A stretch of DNA of 8,219 nucleotides from Planctomycetota bacterium (GCA_015661985.1 DQVB01000100.1:1-8219); one strand, 5' to 3'; counted from the first letter of the stretch, positions 1 to 6,885 are shown. A program made the numbers and translations. The notes: a model not told the origin generated them from the letters alone.

Positions 1-45
1 ATGCCCCGCCGGCCAGAGCCCCGCTGGCCGGAGCCCCGCTGGCCG
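1..45. repeat. 15-base tandem repeat inside the YfhO-like gene
   Basis: Two perfect copies of GAGCCCCGCTGGCCG occupy 16-30 and 31-45. A third copy at 1-15 differs at four positions. The unit is a multiple of three, so the minus-strand protein reads Gly-Gln-Arg-Gly-Ser repeated, with the diverged copy giving Gly-Arg-Arg-Gly. It directly follows a hydrophobic segment and probably forms a flexible, basic loop between membrane helices. The array may continue past the left edge. Confidence 0.8.
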
Positions 46-683
46 AACCACCACAGCCACAGCGCGTAGCTCGCCGCGAGGAGCCCTGCGTGGTAGGCCA
101 TCTCCGGGCTGCCGCCCAACGTCATCAGGGCCAAAGTGACCCCGAGGCCGGCCGCCCAACCCATGGACCGCTGCACCAGCGTCCGGGCGGCCGCCCCCAT
201 GGCCCAGGGTAGCCAAGCGGCACCCACCAGAAAGATCACGTTGCAGTACTGAAAAAGCACATTGCCACAAAGGGCGTAACTGGCCGCCGCCACCCCCGCC
301 CCGGTCACCGAAGCGCCCCACTTTCTGGCCAACCAGTACGCCCCCCACGCCGCCAATACCAGGTGGAGCACGATGTAGATGTTGTACTGGAAGCGATACT
401 CCACCGGCAGCCAGAAAACCAATTGGCCCGGATAGAATACACTGGCCGCCGCGTTGCCCGCCAGCGGTGTGCCCAGATTCTCGTACGGATTCCACAGGGG
501 CACTCGCCCTGCGGCCCACTCGTGTCGGACAAATCGGAACAGCGGGTAGTAGAAATGCCCCGCATCGCGGTAGGCCAGTACGCCGTCGCCCCACAGGGCA
601 TCGGCAAAGATCCACACCAGTGCCCCTCCGATGAGGAGCAACACGGTGAATCTGGCGCGACTGTCGGCTCCAAGAGCGATCAC
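1..683 (-). CDS. YfhO-like multi-pass membrane protein (3' end beyond left edge)
   Basis: N-terminal 227 residues of a large integral membrane protein; the gene leaves the window on the left with no stop. Reading the minus strand from a GTG at 683, the frame is open to base 1. An in-frame TAG at 741-743 lies upstream, so the start must be near this GTG; a TTG slightly upstream is the only other option. A hydrophobic segment (about residues 12-31) follows the start. Then comes a loop with Y38-R-D40 and the stretch PLWNPYENLGTPLAGN (62-77). Further hydrophobic segments lie near 101-118, 126-140, 146-163, 178-190 and 200-213, with W157-LPW and G191-SPEMAY. The PLWNPY...G.PL block and the RD loop are hallmarks of YfhO and related GT-C-type membrane proteins. 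In Firmicutes these glycosylate cell-envelope polymers; the substrate here is unknown. The C-terminal part cannot be judged. Confidence 0.75.
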   Translation of the reverse strand, partial: MIALGADSRARFTVLLLIGGALVWIFADALWGDGVLAYRDAGHFYYPLFRFVRHEWAAGRVPLWNPYENLGTPLAGNAAASVFYPGQLVFWLPVEYRFQYNIYIVLHLVLAAWGAYWLARKWGASVTGAGVAAASYALCGNVLFQYCNVIFLVGAAWLPWAMGAAARTLVQRSMGWAAGLGVTLALMTLGGSPEMAYHAGLLAASYALWLWWFGQRGSGQRGSGRRG

Positions 684-697
684 AGGTTCCCGCCCGA

Positions 698-1345
698 GTG
701 GAGGTTCTACGAACAACCCGACGCCCCTTTCGCTCCGAGTCTACTCGAAAGCGCCGGGCCGTCCCAGCGCCGGGCCAGCGTGCCCCCGGGGCGGAGGCCA
801 ATGGGCACCGCCCACACTCGCCGGGTGTCGTCACGCTTACCCGTTCCCAAGCCGCCTCGCCACGAATCACGACCGCCGCGCTGGCGCTGCTGGTGCACCT
901 GGCGGTGAACGTACTTGTCTGGGCTGCCGTGGGTCCCAAAGGCTGGTTTTTCGCCTGCCTGCTGCCCTTCACGATCGCCTCAGCGGCGGGGGCCTACCTG
1001 TTCTTCGTGCAACACAACTTCCCCGACGTGCACCTCCGCCGCGGCGAAGATTGGGCCTTCGACCGGGCCGCTCTGGAGGCCTCCAGTTTCCTGAAACTGG
1101 GTCCGGTACTGAATTGGTTCACCGCCAACATCGGCTACCACCACGTGCATCATTTGAATGCGAGGATCCCTTTCTACCGCTTGCCCGAAGCGATGGCTGC
1201 GATCCCCGAGGCCCAGGCGCCTCGGGTCACGACCTTGCGCCTGCGCGACATGGTCGGCTGCCTGCGCCTTCACCTCTGGGACCCTGAGCGCCAGCGGCTG
1301 GTACCCTACCGCGAAGCGGCCGGCGCGAAGGCCCCGGCGGCTTGA
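698..1345 (+). pseudogene. Fatty acid desaturase, 5'-truncated remnant
   Basis: C-terminal third to half of a membrane-bound di-iron fatty acid desaturase (omega-6/delta-12-like FA_desaturase family). Recognisable homology begins near base 855, with a hydrophobic segment starting ALALLVHLAV. It continues through a second membrane segment, QHNFPDVH (1010-1033), the stretch ending NWFTANIGY, and the third histidine box HHVHH (1139-1153). The block RIPFYRLPEA and the C-terminal LHLWDPERQRLVPY complete it, with a TGA stop at 1343-1345. Full-length bacterial homologues are about 340-360 residues. The first two His boxes, needed with the third to hold the di-iron centre, are absent. Upstream the frame is open only to about base 650, and residues encoded at 698-850 (GTG as nominal start) look like non-homologous Arg/Pro-rich read-through. 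The YfhO-like gene begins divergently at 683, so the missing 5' half has been replaced. It cannot be an active desaturase. Confidence 0.8.
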
Positions 1346-2073
1346 GCCTCCGATAAAGGTTGCCCGAATCAGGCACGGCCCGCTGGTCAGAGGGATGGAC
1401 CGTCGCGGTGCGGCGGGGCTCTTCCTCCTGCTGGTGACGCAGCAGCGGGCCGATCGGGGCTGTGCGCAGCGTCGAGTAGTGGGTGTTCAGCAGCGACTCG
1501 TCACCGATCGCCTCCATCTTGCGCCACATGCGCTTGACCATGTCGACCAGCACGGGCCGGTACCGGGGATCTTGGGCCAGATTCTGCTGTTCGTGGGGAT
1601 CGTTGTCCAAGTCGTACAGTTCGTCTACACCGCCCGGAGAGAAGACGTATTTCCATTTTTTGTGCCAGACGATCCGTTGCGTGTACATGAACCGCTGGCC
1701 GAAGAACTCGGCATAGGCCTCGCTCCATTGTTCGAGGTCGGCCCTTCCTTCCAGAAGCGGCCTCAGGCTGCGGCCTTGAGCTTCGGGCGAACCGTACACC
1801 TTGGGCGGCCAGCTGATCGAGGTTCGGCGTCAGGCACGGACTGCCCGGTGTGAGGACCTCGGCCCGCGCATGGTCCGCCATGAGGATCACCACGTTGGGC
1901 CGTTTCGCTCGCTCACCGGCCGCCTCCCTCTGCGGCCGGCCCGAACCGTCGGCCCCCTGCGTTCCTTCCAAGCTCGCACCGCCGAAGCCCAACAACAGGG
2001 CTACGACAACCGCCCAGCCGCTTGCTCCGAGGCCCGTGCGGCCGCATACATTCGACAATGGCGTTTCCCTCAT
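1227..2073 (-). pseudogene. Sulfatase with out-of-frame internal deletion
   Basis: Remnant of an exported sulfatase (alkaline-phosphatase superfamily). ATG at 2073 is preceded by GGGAGAG (2080-2086) with six bases of spacing. The N-terminal part encodes a hydrophobic signal segment (residues 20-35) and the first beta strand PNVVILMADHARAEVL, where the Asp would be a metal ligand. TPNLDQLAAQGVRF follows, ending at 1789. A different minus-strand frame then takes over at about 1799 with SPEAQGRSLRPLLEGR, QRIVWHKKWKYVF and DELYDLDNDPHEQQNLA, and ends near 1446 with TLRTAPIGP. That is the sulfatase C-terminal region. Typical enzymes have about 450-500 residues. The middle, including the Cys/Ser-x-Pro-x-Arg maturation site, is missing, and the two pieces are not in the same frame. 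The second frame runs on without similarity to a TGA at 1227-1229, overlapping the converging desaturase remnant by 119 bases. Inactive unless the junction is an assembly error. Confidence 0.82.
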
Positions 2074-2461
2074 GGCAAACTCTCCCGCTCCAACGCCTCG
2101 GTCAGTCCCAGCCGCGCCGTTCCGGCCCATCCCACGCCATCTTAAATCGGACAACGCCGCTCTTGTAGCTTGGCTCTCCGAGCGAAGGGCATTCTGTCCA
2201 GGCCTGGTGAGCGCAGGGGCAGGGTGGGACAAGGTCGCCGCCCGTGGCGGCAGGCCGGCGAAAAAGGGGTTCGACCTGCCGCTGCCCGGTTTTGCCGCCA
2301 GATCGGTTCTTTGCGGCGAATGCAGGCTCGCCGCTGAGACTCCCCGATCGGCGCCCGTCGCACAGGGGTGTGCGAAAAGGGTAGCCGGTTGCTGGCCGGC
2401 CAGCTATCATGGGCGACGTGGCGCCCGGTCTGCGGCCGGCGCGCCGAGGGAGATGGCCGTG
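2074..2461. other. Divergent intergenic region
   Basis: 388 bases separate the sulfatase start (leftward) from the FG-GAP protein start (rightward), so promoters for both should lie here. No convincing -35/-10 pair was found on either strand. The rightward frame of the FG-GAP gene stays open back to 1850, but its translation here is Arg/Pro/Ala-rich, antisense to the sulfatase, and has no recognisable domain. A 14-base perfect palindrome, GCTGGCCGGCCAGC (2391-2404), lies 58 bases before the downstream ATG. With this base composition it could easily be chance. Confidence 0.5.
2447..2452 (+). promoter_or_regulatory. Ribosome binding site choosing the FG-GAP start
   Basis: AGGGAG lies nine bases upstream of ATG 2462. 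An in-frame ATG at 2453 directly abuts the same motif, leaving no spacer, so 2462 is the better start. Confidence 0.6.
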
Positions 2462-3640
2462 ATGAATGCAAGTGCTCAGCTGTTGATCTGTGCCATGACA
2501 TTGGGTCCGATCTGGTTCGAACGCCACGAGATCGACCAGTTCGCGGCTGGCTATCAGGTGGCCGTGGCCGACCTGACAGGCAACGGGCGGCCGGACGTGA
2601 TCGCCTTGTCCACGGAAGCCAACCGCGTGGACTGGTACGAAAACCCCGGCTGGCGGCGGCACGAGCTGGCTCGGACGGCCCGGAATATCGACTTGGCGCC
2701 GCATGACGTGGACGGTGACGGGCGGCCGGAGTTGGCTTTGGCCAGCGGTTTTCATTTCGCCGACGGCACCCGCGGCGGCGAAATCCAGTGGCTGGATCAG
2801 CCCGACGAACGGGGCGCGTCATGGCGGGTCTATCCCATCGGTCGGGACCCGGTGCCGCACCGGCTCCGCTGGGGCGATCTGGATGGCGACGGCCGGGCCG
2901 AACTGGTGCACGCGCCGATCTTCGGGCCTGGTTCCCGCGGGCCGTCCCGGATGACGCCCTGCCACCTCTGGGCCTTCCGCGTGCCCGACGACCCGGGCGG
3001 ACAGCAGTGGCCGGTGTGGAAGATCGACGAAACGCTCTCCGTGTTGCATGGCATCTGGGTCGGCCCGTTGGACCATGACGGCCGGGACGAGGTGCTGACG
3101 GCCAGCTTCGAGGGTATTTGGCGCTTCGATTTCGAACCGGACCGGGGATGGCGCAAGCAGCAGCTGGCCACCGGAGCGCCGGCCACCAGCGACCGACCGG
3201 GGGCCGCTCGGGGGTCCAGCGAAGTGGCTCCGGGTCAGCTGGGACCGGGGCGACCCATCGTGGCGGCCATCGAGCCATGGCACGGCCATGAAGTGGTCGT
3301 CTACTCGCCGCCGGTCGAGGCGGACGGACTGTGGCGCCGGCACGTGCTGGATGGATCGCTCCGCGAAGGCCATGCCTTGGTGGTGGCTGATTTCGACGGC
3401 GACGGCCAAGACGAGATCGTCGCCGGGTGGCGCGGAGCCGGCGGGGGCCTGGCCCTCTACGACCCGGTCGATCCAGCCGGAATGCGGTTTGTCAAGCAGC
3501 AGATCGACGGCGGGATTGCTGTGGAAGCGGCCGTGGCGTGCGACATTGACGGCGACGGACACTTGGATCTGGTCGCCATCGCAGGACGCACGAACAACCT
3601 GGTGTGGTACCGGAACCGGAGAGCCGCGCGAAAGCAATAA
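2462..3640 (+). CDS. FG-GAP/VCBS repeat beta-propeller protein
   Basis: Protein of 392 residues made of FG-GAP/VCBS-type repeats. Six Asp-rich loops are visible: ADLTGNGRPD (36-45), HDVDGDGRPE (81-90), GDLDGDGRAE (138-147), PLDHDGRDE (202-210), ADFDGDGQDE (309-318) and CDIDGDGHLD (360-369). Each resembles the calcium-binding loop between propeller strands and precedes a hydrophobic strand such as VIALS or LVAIA. Blades also carry planctomycete-style phrases such as DWYENPGW, IQWLDQP and LVWYRN. Motif spacing is about 45-64 residues except for one gap of 107. That gap contains GRPIVAAIEPWHGHEVVVY (263-281), which looks like a blade without the acidic loop, suggesting seven blades in all. The N-terminus (MNASAQLLICAMTLG) is only mildly hydrophobic and is not a clear signal peptide; export is therefore uncertain. 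No catalytic residues are recognised. Family members are usually extracellular binding or scaffold proteins; the ligand is unknown. It sits 207 bases before the PAL-like gene on the same strand. Confidence 0.85.
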   Translation: MNASAQLLICAMTLGPIWFERHEIDQFAAGYQVAVADLTGNGRPDVIALSTEANRVDWYENPGWRRHELARTARNIDLAPHDVDGDGRPELALASGFHFADGTRGGEIQWLDQPDERGASWRVYPIGRDPVPHRLRWGDLDGDGRAELVHAPIFGPGSRGPSRMTPCHLWAFRVPDDPGGQQWPVWKIDETLSVLHGIWVGPLDHDGRDEVLTASFEGIWRFDFEPDRGWRKQQLATGAPATSDRPGAARGSSEVAPGQLGPGRPIVAAIEPWHGHEVVVYSPPVEADGLWRRHVLDGSLREGHALVVADFDGDGQDEIVAGWRGAGGGLALYDPVDPAGMRFVKQQIDGGIAVEAAVACDIDGDGHLDLVAIAGRTNNLVWYRNRRAARKQ

Positions 3641-3836
3641 CAGGCGGCCGCAAGCGAAGAGCGCACGACGGGTGTGTAACCCACCTCGGGGAGGTTGCAG
3701 ACCTGTTCCTTCGACGTATGTGCAGAGACTGTACCGCGCACGGTTGGGCATTTCCGCGCTGGACCCGAGAACAGCTCGAGACGCGGAAAAACCATACCGT
3801 CTCCGGTGCGGAACGATTCGATCATACCCCAGACGC

Positions 3837-3842
3837 AGGAGG
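3837..3842 (+). promoter_or_regulatory. Strong ribosome binding site of the PAL-like gene
   Basis: A full-consensus AGGAGG lies five bases before ATG 3848. This fixes the start against the longer open frame that extends upstream to 3695. The preceding 200 bases after the FG-GAP stop contain no gene or clear promoter. Confidence 0.75.
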
Positions 3843-3847
3843 ATATC

Positions 3848-4924
3848 ATGTCGACTCATGTAGTTCGTTGGGTGGCGGGCATCTTGATGGGGGTCTGCTG
3901 TTGGGTCATGCCGGGGCGGCCGGCCGAACGGCGTCTGGAGACGGCCACACCGCCGGGACCGCCCCCGATGCCGCCCGGTGCCGTGGCCGCGAGGTATCCG
4001 CGGGTGACGCTCTCGACCTGGTACGAAGTGGATCCAGACTGGCCTCAACGCCCGCCCCACATCCGTTGGGGTGCCACACCGGGTGTGGCGGTGGACCGGG
4101 AGGACCGGGTCTGGGTCTTCACCCGGGTGGATCCGCCCGTGCAGGTCTATTCGGCCGATGGGCGATTCCTGCGCGCGTGGGGCAAAGGGTTGATCGGCCG
4201 CATGCGTAGCGGGCTGGGCTCCCACCACATCAAGATCGGTCCCCGAGGAATGATCTGGCTGGCCGACATGGCCAACCACGTCGTGCTCCAGTGCACGCCG
4301 GAGGGTAAGGTGATCAAGACGCTGGGCACACCTGGTCAGCCGGGATGCGACGCGACGCACCTGAACGAACCTACTGACATGGCCATCACACCCGATGGCG
4401 ATGTGTTCATTTCCGACGGCTACGGCAACGCCCGCGTGGTCCACTTCGACGCCCAGGGGCGATTCGTTCAGGCCTGGGGAGAGTTGGGCAGCGGTCCCGG
4501 CCAGTTCAGCCTGCCCCATGCCATCGCCCTCGACTCGGGCGGCCGGCTTTACGTGGCGGACCGTAACAACGCACGGATTCAGGTGTTCGATCAACAGGGC
4601 CGGTTCCTGGCCCAATGGCAGAATCTGATCGTCCCCTGGGGCTTGTGGGTCACACCTCGGGATGAGATCTGGGTCTGTGGCTCCTCTCCCATGCATTGGG
4701 GCGATGAAGACAAACTCCTCGGCTGCCCGCCCAAGGACCAGCTATTCATGAAATTCGACACCACCGGCCGCGTGCTTCAGCTGTGGACGGTGCCGAAGGG
4801 CGAGGACGGCCAGGAAAAGCCCGGCGAACTGAATTGGGTCCACGGCATCGCTGTCGATTCCCAGGGAAACATCTATGCCACGGACATCCTCGGCCGGCGT
4901 GTGCAGAAGTTCGTGCGCAAGTGA
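3848..4924 (+). CDS. NHL six-bladed propeller, peptidyl-alpha-hydroxyglycine lyase (PAL)-like
   Basis: Protein of 358 residues with an N-terminal hydrophobic stretch (about 8-22, VRWVAGILMGVCCWV) and a following Pro-rich linker, consistent with export. There is no proper lipobox. Six NHL-type blades follow, at roughly 76-112, 126-160, 173-211, 219-257, 262-313 and 328-356; the fourth (LPHAIALDSGGRLYVADRNN...) is the clearest. Compared from memory with the lyase half of peptidylglycine alpha-amidating monooxygenase, the order of motifs matches. SHHIKI (H126/H127), LPHAIAL (H224) and WVHGIAV (H332) match PAL's three zinc histidines. SDGYGNAR (Y192) matches its catalytic tyrosine. FTR (R93) and VADRNNARIQ (R239) match its two functional arginines. 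The cysteine beside the tyrosine in animal PAL is Gly here. PAL cleaves alpha-hydroxyglycine peptides to an amide and glyoxylate. No copper monooxygenase partner is encoded in the window, so the natural substrate is unknown. The propeller fold is confident; the enzyme activity is inferred. Confidence 0.85.
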   Translation: MSTHVVRWVAGILMGVCCWVMPGRPAERRLETATPPGPPPMPPGAVAARYPRVTLSTWYEVDPDWPQRPPHIRWGATPGVAVDREDRVWVFTRVDPPVQVYSADGRFLRAWGKGLIGRMRSGLGSHHIKIGPRGMIWLADMANHVVLQCTPEGKVIKTLGTPGQPGCDATHLNEPTDMAITPDGDVFISDGYGNARVVHFDAQGRFVQAWGELGSGPGQFSLPHAIALDSGGRLYVADRNNARIQVFDQQGRFLAQWQNLIVPWGLWVTPRDEIWVCGSSPMHWGDEDKLLGCPPKDQLFMKFDTTGRVLQLWTVPKGEDGQEKPGELNWVHGIAVDSQGNIYATDILGRRVQKFVRK

Positions 4925-4978
4925 CCGGGGCTGACGGTTCCGTCCCGCCGGACGCTCGACATCAACGGCAGAGTGCAG

Positions 4979-5017
4979 AAAAACCGTTTTGCCCGTCCTC
5001 GCAGGACGGAGACGGGC
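4979..5017 (-). terminator. Possible terminator hairpin of the ABC operon
   Basis: The arms CCGTCCT (4993-4999) and AGGACGG (5003-5009) pair perfectly across a three-base loop. An alternative pairing of GCCCGTC (4991-4997) with GACGGGC (5011-5017) is possible. On the minus strand the hairpin is followed about nine bases later by five T residues (4983-4979). That gap makes it an imperfect intrinsic terminator. On the plus strand the next T-run (5043-5048) is too far away, so termination of the PAL-like gene here is less clear. Confidence 0.4.
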
Positions 5018-5064
5018 ATTCTGGTGCGTGTGCGGGCCAAGCCTTTTTTGCAGCGCGGCTGACT

Positions 5065-5084
5065 TGGGTGACACGTGGCACCCA
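5065..5084. repeat. 20-base inverted repeat with CACGTG core
   Basis: The arms TGGGTG (5065-5070) and CACCCA (5079-5084) flank a CACGTG core (5072-5077) with one unmatched base on each side, giving nine of ten paired positions. It lies in the convergent space, 45 bases past the permease B stop. No T-run follows directly on either strand, so a terminator role is not supported. It could be a protein-binding site or an RNA 3'-end hairpin. Confidence 0.4.
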
Positions 5085-5129
5085 CTTTGGTTGCAGCCGG
5101 CGGCCGCGTTGGGTCTCGAGGCGTGCGCT

Positions 5130-5912
5130 TCATTCCGATTCCGGCTTGATCAGTTCCCGCTGACGCAGGATGCACCCGGCTGCAGCCAGCAGGGCGGCCG
5201 TCCCCCCGAGCAGCGCCAGCAGATGACCCCAGGCCGGCCATGGGCTGAACAGCGACAGCTGGTGGAACGCCCCTCCCAGGCTGGCCGGCGTCCACCCGGT
5301 CCATTGGGACAGGAGCGATCGCAGATGGTATTGGATAGTGAAGCGGTGGATCACTGCGGGGATGAAGCCGGTGAGGAACTCCATGATAAAGGCATAACCC
5401 ACGGCCAGCACCATGGCTCGACGGAGGAAGACCACACCCAACAACACGAACAGCGCGCCGTAGGCCAGGGCCGAGAGGAGGATCAGAATCCCCAGGACGC
5501 ACCACGTTTCCAGCCGGTCGGATAGTCGCATGGTCATTGCGCAGAGCGACACGCCCAGCCATCCCACAGCCGTGGTCCAGGCCACAGCAGTCAAGTACTT
5601 GCCCAACAGGACCGCCGATTTTCCGCCCGGCCGCACGGCCAGATAGGGCCACGTCGAGCCCTCCACTTCCGAGTGGATCGCTGGGATGGCCCACAGAAGC
5701 AGGCACATCAGACAGGTCAATCCGGGCAGCAGGGCGAACAGTATGCCCGGCCCCCGCGGCCCGGTTTCCAAGTCCCCGCCCTGGGTGCGAACCAGGAGCA
5801 CCAGGGCCAAGGGGAAGACGGCCAACACCAGCGCGGTGGCCACCCGGGAAAGGATCATACCTCGGCGGCATTCGAAGCGGATGACCACCAGGATGCGTTG
5901 AGCCAGTTCCAT
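5130..5912 (-). CDS. ABC-2 type transporter permease (permease B)
   Basis: Integral membrane protein of 260 residues, probable partner of the ATPase encoded just upstream. Six hydrophobic segments are visible at about 22-42, 57-80, 103-125, 136-160, 167-187 and 228-248. Between the second and third lies a cytoplasmic loop, HSEVEGSTWPYLAVRPGGKSA (80-100), resembling the E...G.....L..RP....V..GK element common in ABC-2 permeases, which contacts the ATPase. The N-terminus is short and basic, and the C-terminus is charged (RQRELIKPESE). ATG 5912 follows the ATPase stop after four bases. Its Shine-Dalgarno is weak, so translational coupling is likely. It is the last gene of the operon. The substrate cannot be told; such pairs export drugs, lipids or polysaccharide precursors, or act in stress responses. 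Alternative start codons downstream would cut into the first basic segment. Confidence 0.82.
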   Translation of the reverse strand: MELAQRILVVIRFECRRGMILSRVATALVLAVFPLALVLLVRTQGGDLETGPRGPGILFALLPGLTCLMCLLLWAIPAIHSEVEGSTWPYLAVRPGGKSAVLLGKYLTAVAWTTAVGWLGVSLCAMTMRLSDRLETWCVLGILILLSALAYGALFVLLGVVFLRRAMVLAVGYAFIMEFLTGFIPAVIHRFTIQYHLRSLLSQWTGWTPASLGGAFHQLSLFSPWPAWGHLLALLGGTAALLAAAGCILRQRELIKPESE

Positions 5913-5916
5913 GGTT

Positions 5917-6885
5917 TCAATCCCGCGGCTGGAGGATCTTCATTCCGCGATGGATCCTCAACAGCGCATCGAACAAGGCCTGAAGCGAACCCTCCGCCGC
6001 TCGGAGTTCAAAAACCCGCACGCCTGCCCTGTCGACCAGCTGGGGCAGCTGCCGGTACAATCGTCCCGGGCTGTCTGTGGAGACGACCAACTCGTCTCGG
6101 CCGGTCAAGCGCACGGCGTCGGCCAGTTCCGTTTCCAGGAGCTGGCGTGCCAGCCGCCTTGGCTGGTCAGCGCGCAGCCGGACCTCTTTAGGCAACTCCT
6201 CCAGCAGCGCGTAGACCTCTTCGGCGGTGCCTGAGGCCAGCAGTCGTCCGCCGCAGATGAGCAAGAATCGATCGGTTACCGCCTCCACCTCGTGCAACAG
6301 GTGGCTGGCGATCACGACACCTTTGCCCTCGGCGATCCGCCGTCTGATCAGTTCCACCATGCGGCGGCGTCCCAGCGGGTCCACGGCGGCGAAGGGCTCG
6401 TCCAGGATCAACAGCGATGGGTCGTGCGCCAGGGCCTGGGCCAGTTTGGCCCGCTGGCGCATCCCCCGCGAACACTCGCCCAACGGCCGGCGGCGGGTTT
6501 CGGCCAGTCCCACCTGTTCCAGCGCCGCCTCGGCTCGCTCGCTCGCCTCCGACCCGGAGAACCCCTGGAGCTCCAGCAGATACCGTACCCACTCAAGGGG
6601 AGTGATGTTCGGATAGAACGCGTCCTGCTCCGGGCAGACGCCCAGCCGCTGGCACAGGCGCGCGTTGTTCCAAGGAGGCTGGCCTAGCACGGCAATCCTT
6701 CCCAGCGTGGGCCGCAATTGGCCGGTGAGCAGGTTCAGCAGCGTACTTTTGCCCGAGCCGTTCGGGCCTACCAGGCCGTAGGCGCCCTGCGGAAGCGACG
6801 CGGTCAAGTCGTTCACGCCGATCACCGTGCCGTAGAGTTTCGTCACGTGCTCCAACAGGATCATCGTGCCGGCCGGGCCATCCAT
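5917..6885 (-). CDS. ABC transporter ATP-binding protein (ATPase B)
   Basis: Cytoplasmic ATPase of 322 residues that would power transport through the adjacent ABC-2 permeases. All nucleotide-binding motifs are present: Walker A GPNGSGKST (40-48), Q-loop Gln87 in CPEQDAFYP, signature CSRGMRQR (138-145), Walker B LLILDEP (158-164), D-loop AAVDP (166-170) and H-loop His195 in VIASHLLHE. The signature departs from LSGGQ, but the x-S-x-G-M-x-Q-R form is common in ABC-2 type ATPases. After about residue 225 comes a C-terminal extension of some 95 residues ending EGSLQALFDALLRIHRG, which resembles the SLEdiF tail of this ATPase class. ATG 6885 is six bases after the stop of permease A. No good Shine-Dalgarno is visible, so coupling to the upstream gene is likely. 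An in-frame ATG at 6864 (MILLEHVTK) is an alternative start that would remove seven residues and keep the full domain. Confidence 0.9.
   Translation of the reverse strand: MDGPAGTMILLEHVTKLYGTVIGVNDLTASLPQGAYGLVGPNGSGKSTLLNLLTGQLRPTLGRIAVLGQPPWNNARLCQRLGVCPEQDAFYPNITPLEWVRYLLELQGFSGSEASERAEAALEQVGLAETRRRPLGECSRGMRQRAKLAQALAHDPSLLILDEPFAAVDPLGRRRMVELIRRRIAEGKGVVIASHLLHEVEAVTDRFLLICGGRLLASGTAEEVYALLEELPKEVRLRADQPRRLARQLLETELADAVRLTGRDELVVSTDSPGRLYRQLPQLVDRAGVRVFELRAAEGSLQALFDALLRIHRGMKILQPRD

Noticed and set aside
684..2073. Insertion sequence or integron as the cause of gene damage
   Set aside because: No transposase, terminal inverted repeats, target duplication or attachment site could be seen around either broken gene.
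2391..2404. Perfect 14-base palindrome GCTGGCCGGCCAGC as an operator
   Set aside because: A palindrome of this length made of G and C is expected by chance in a window of this size and composition, and no second copy or promoter was found next to it.
1850..2461. Upstream extension of the FG-GAP reading frame, adding about 200 residues
   Set aside because: The added residues are Arg/Pro/Ala-rich, lie partly antisense to the sulfatase signal-peptide region, and show no domain. A well-placed AGGGAG precedes ATG 2462.
2142..3278. Leftward open frame of 378 residues
   Set aside because: Strongly Arg/Pro-rich translation antisense to the FG-GAP repeats, with no family pattern. It is a shadow frame.
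3848..3925. Lipoprotein signal (lipobox) in the PAL-like protein, around LMGVCC
   Set aside because: The residue before the cysteine is Val, or Cys for the second one, rather than Gly/Ala/Ser, so it does not fit a lipobox. An ordinary signal peptide or anchor is more likely.
2819..4696. Very long leftward open frame spanning two rightward genes
   Set aside because: It is antisense to the FG-GAP and PAL-like genes, crosses their intergenic space, and its translation has no recognisable motif. Long antisense frames are common in GC-rich coding DNA.
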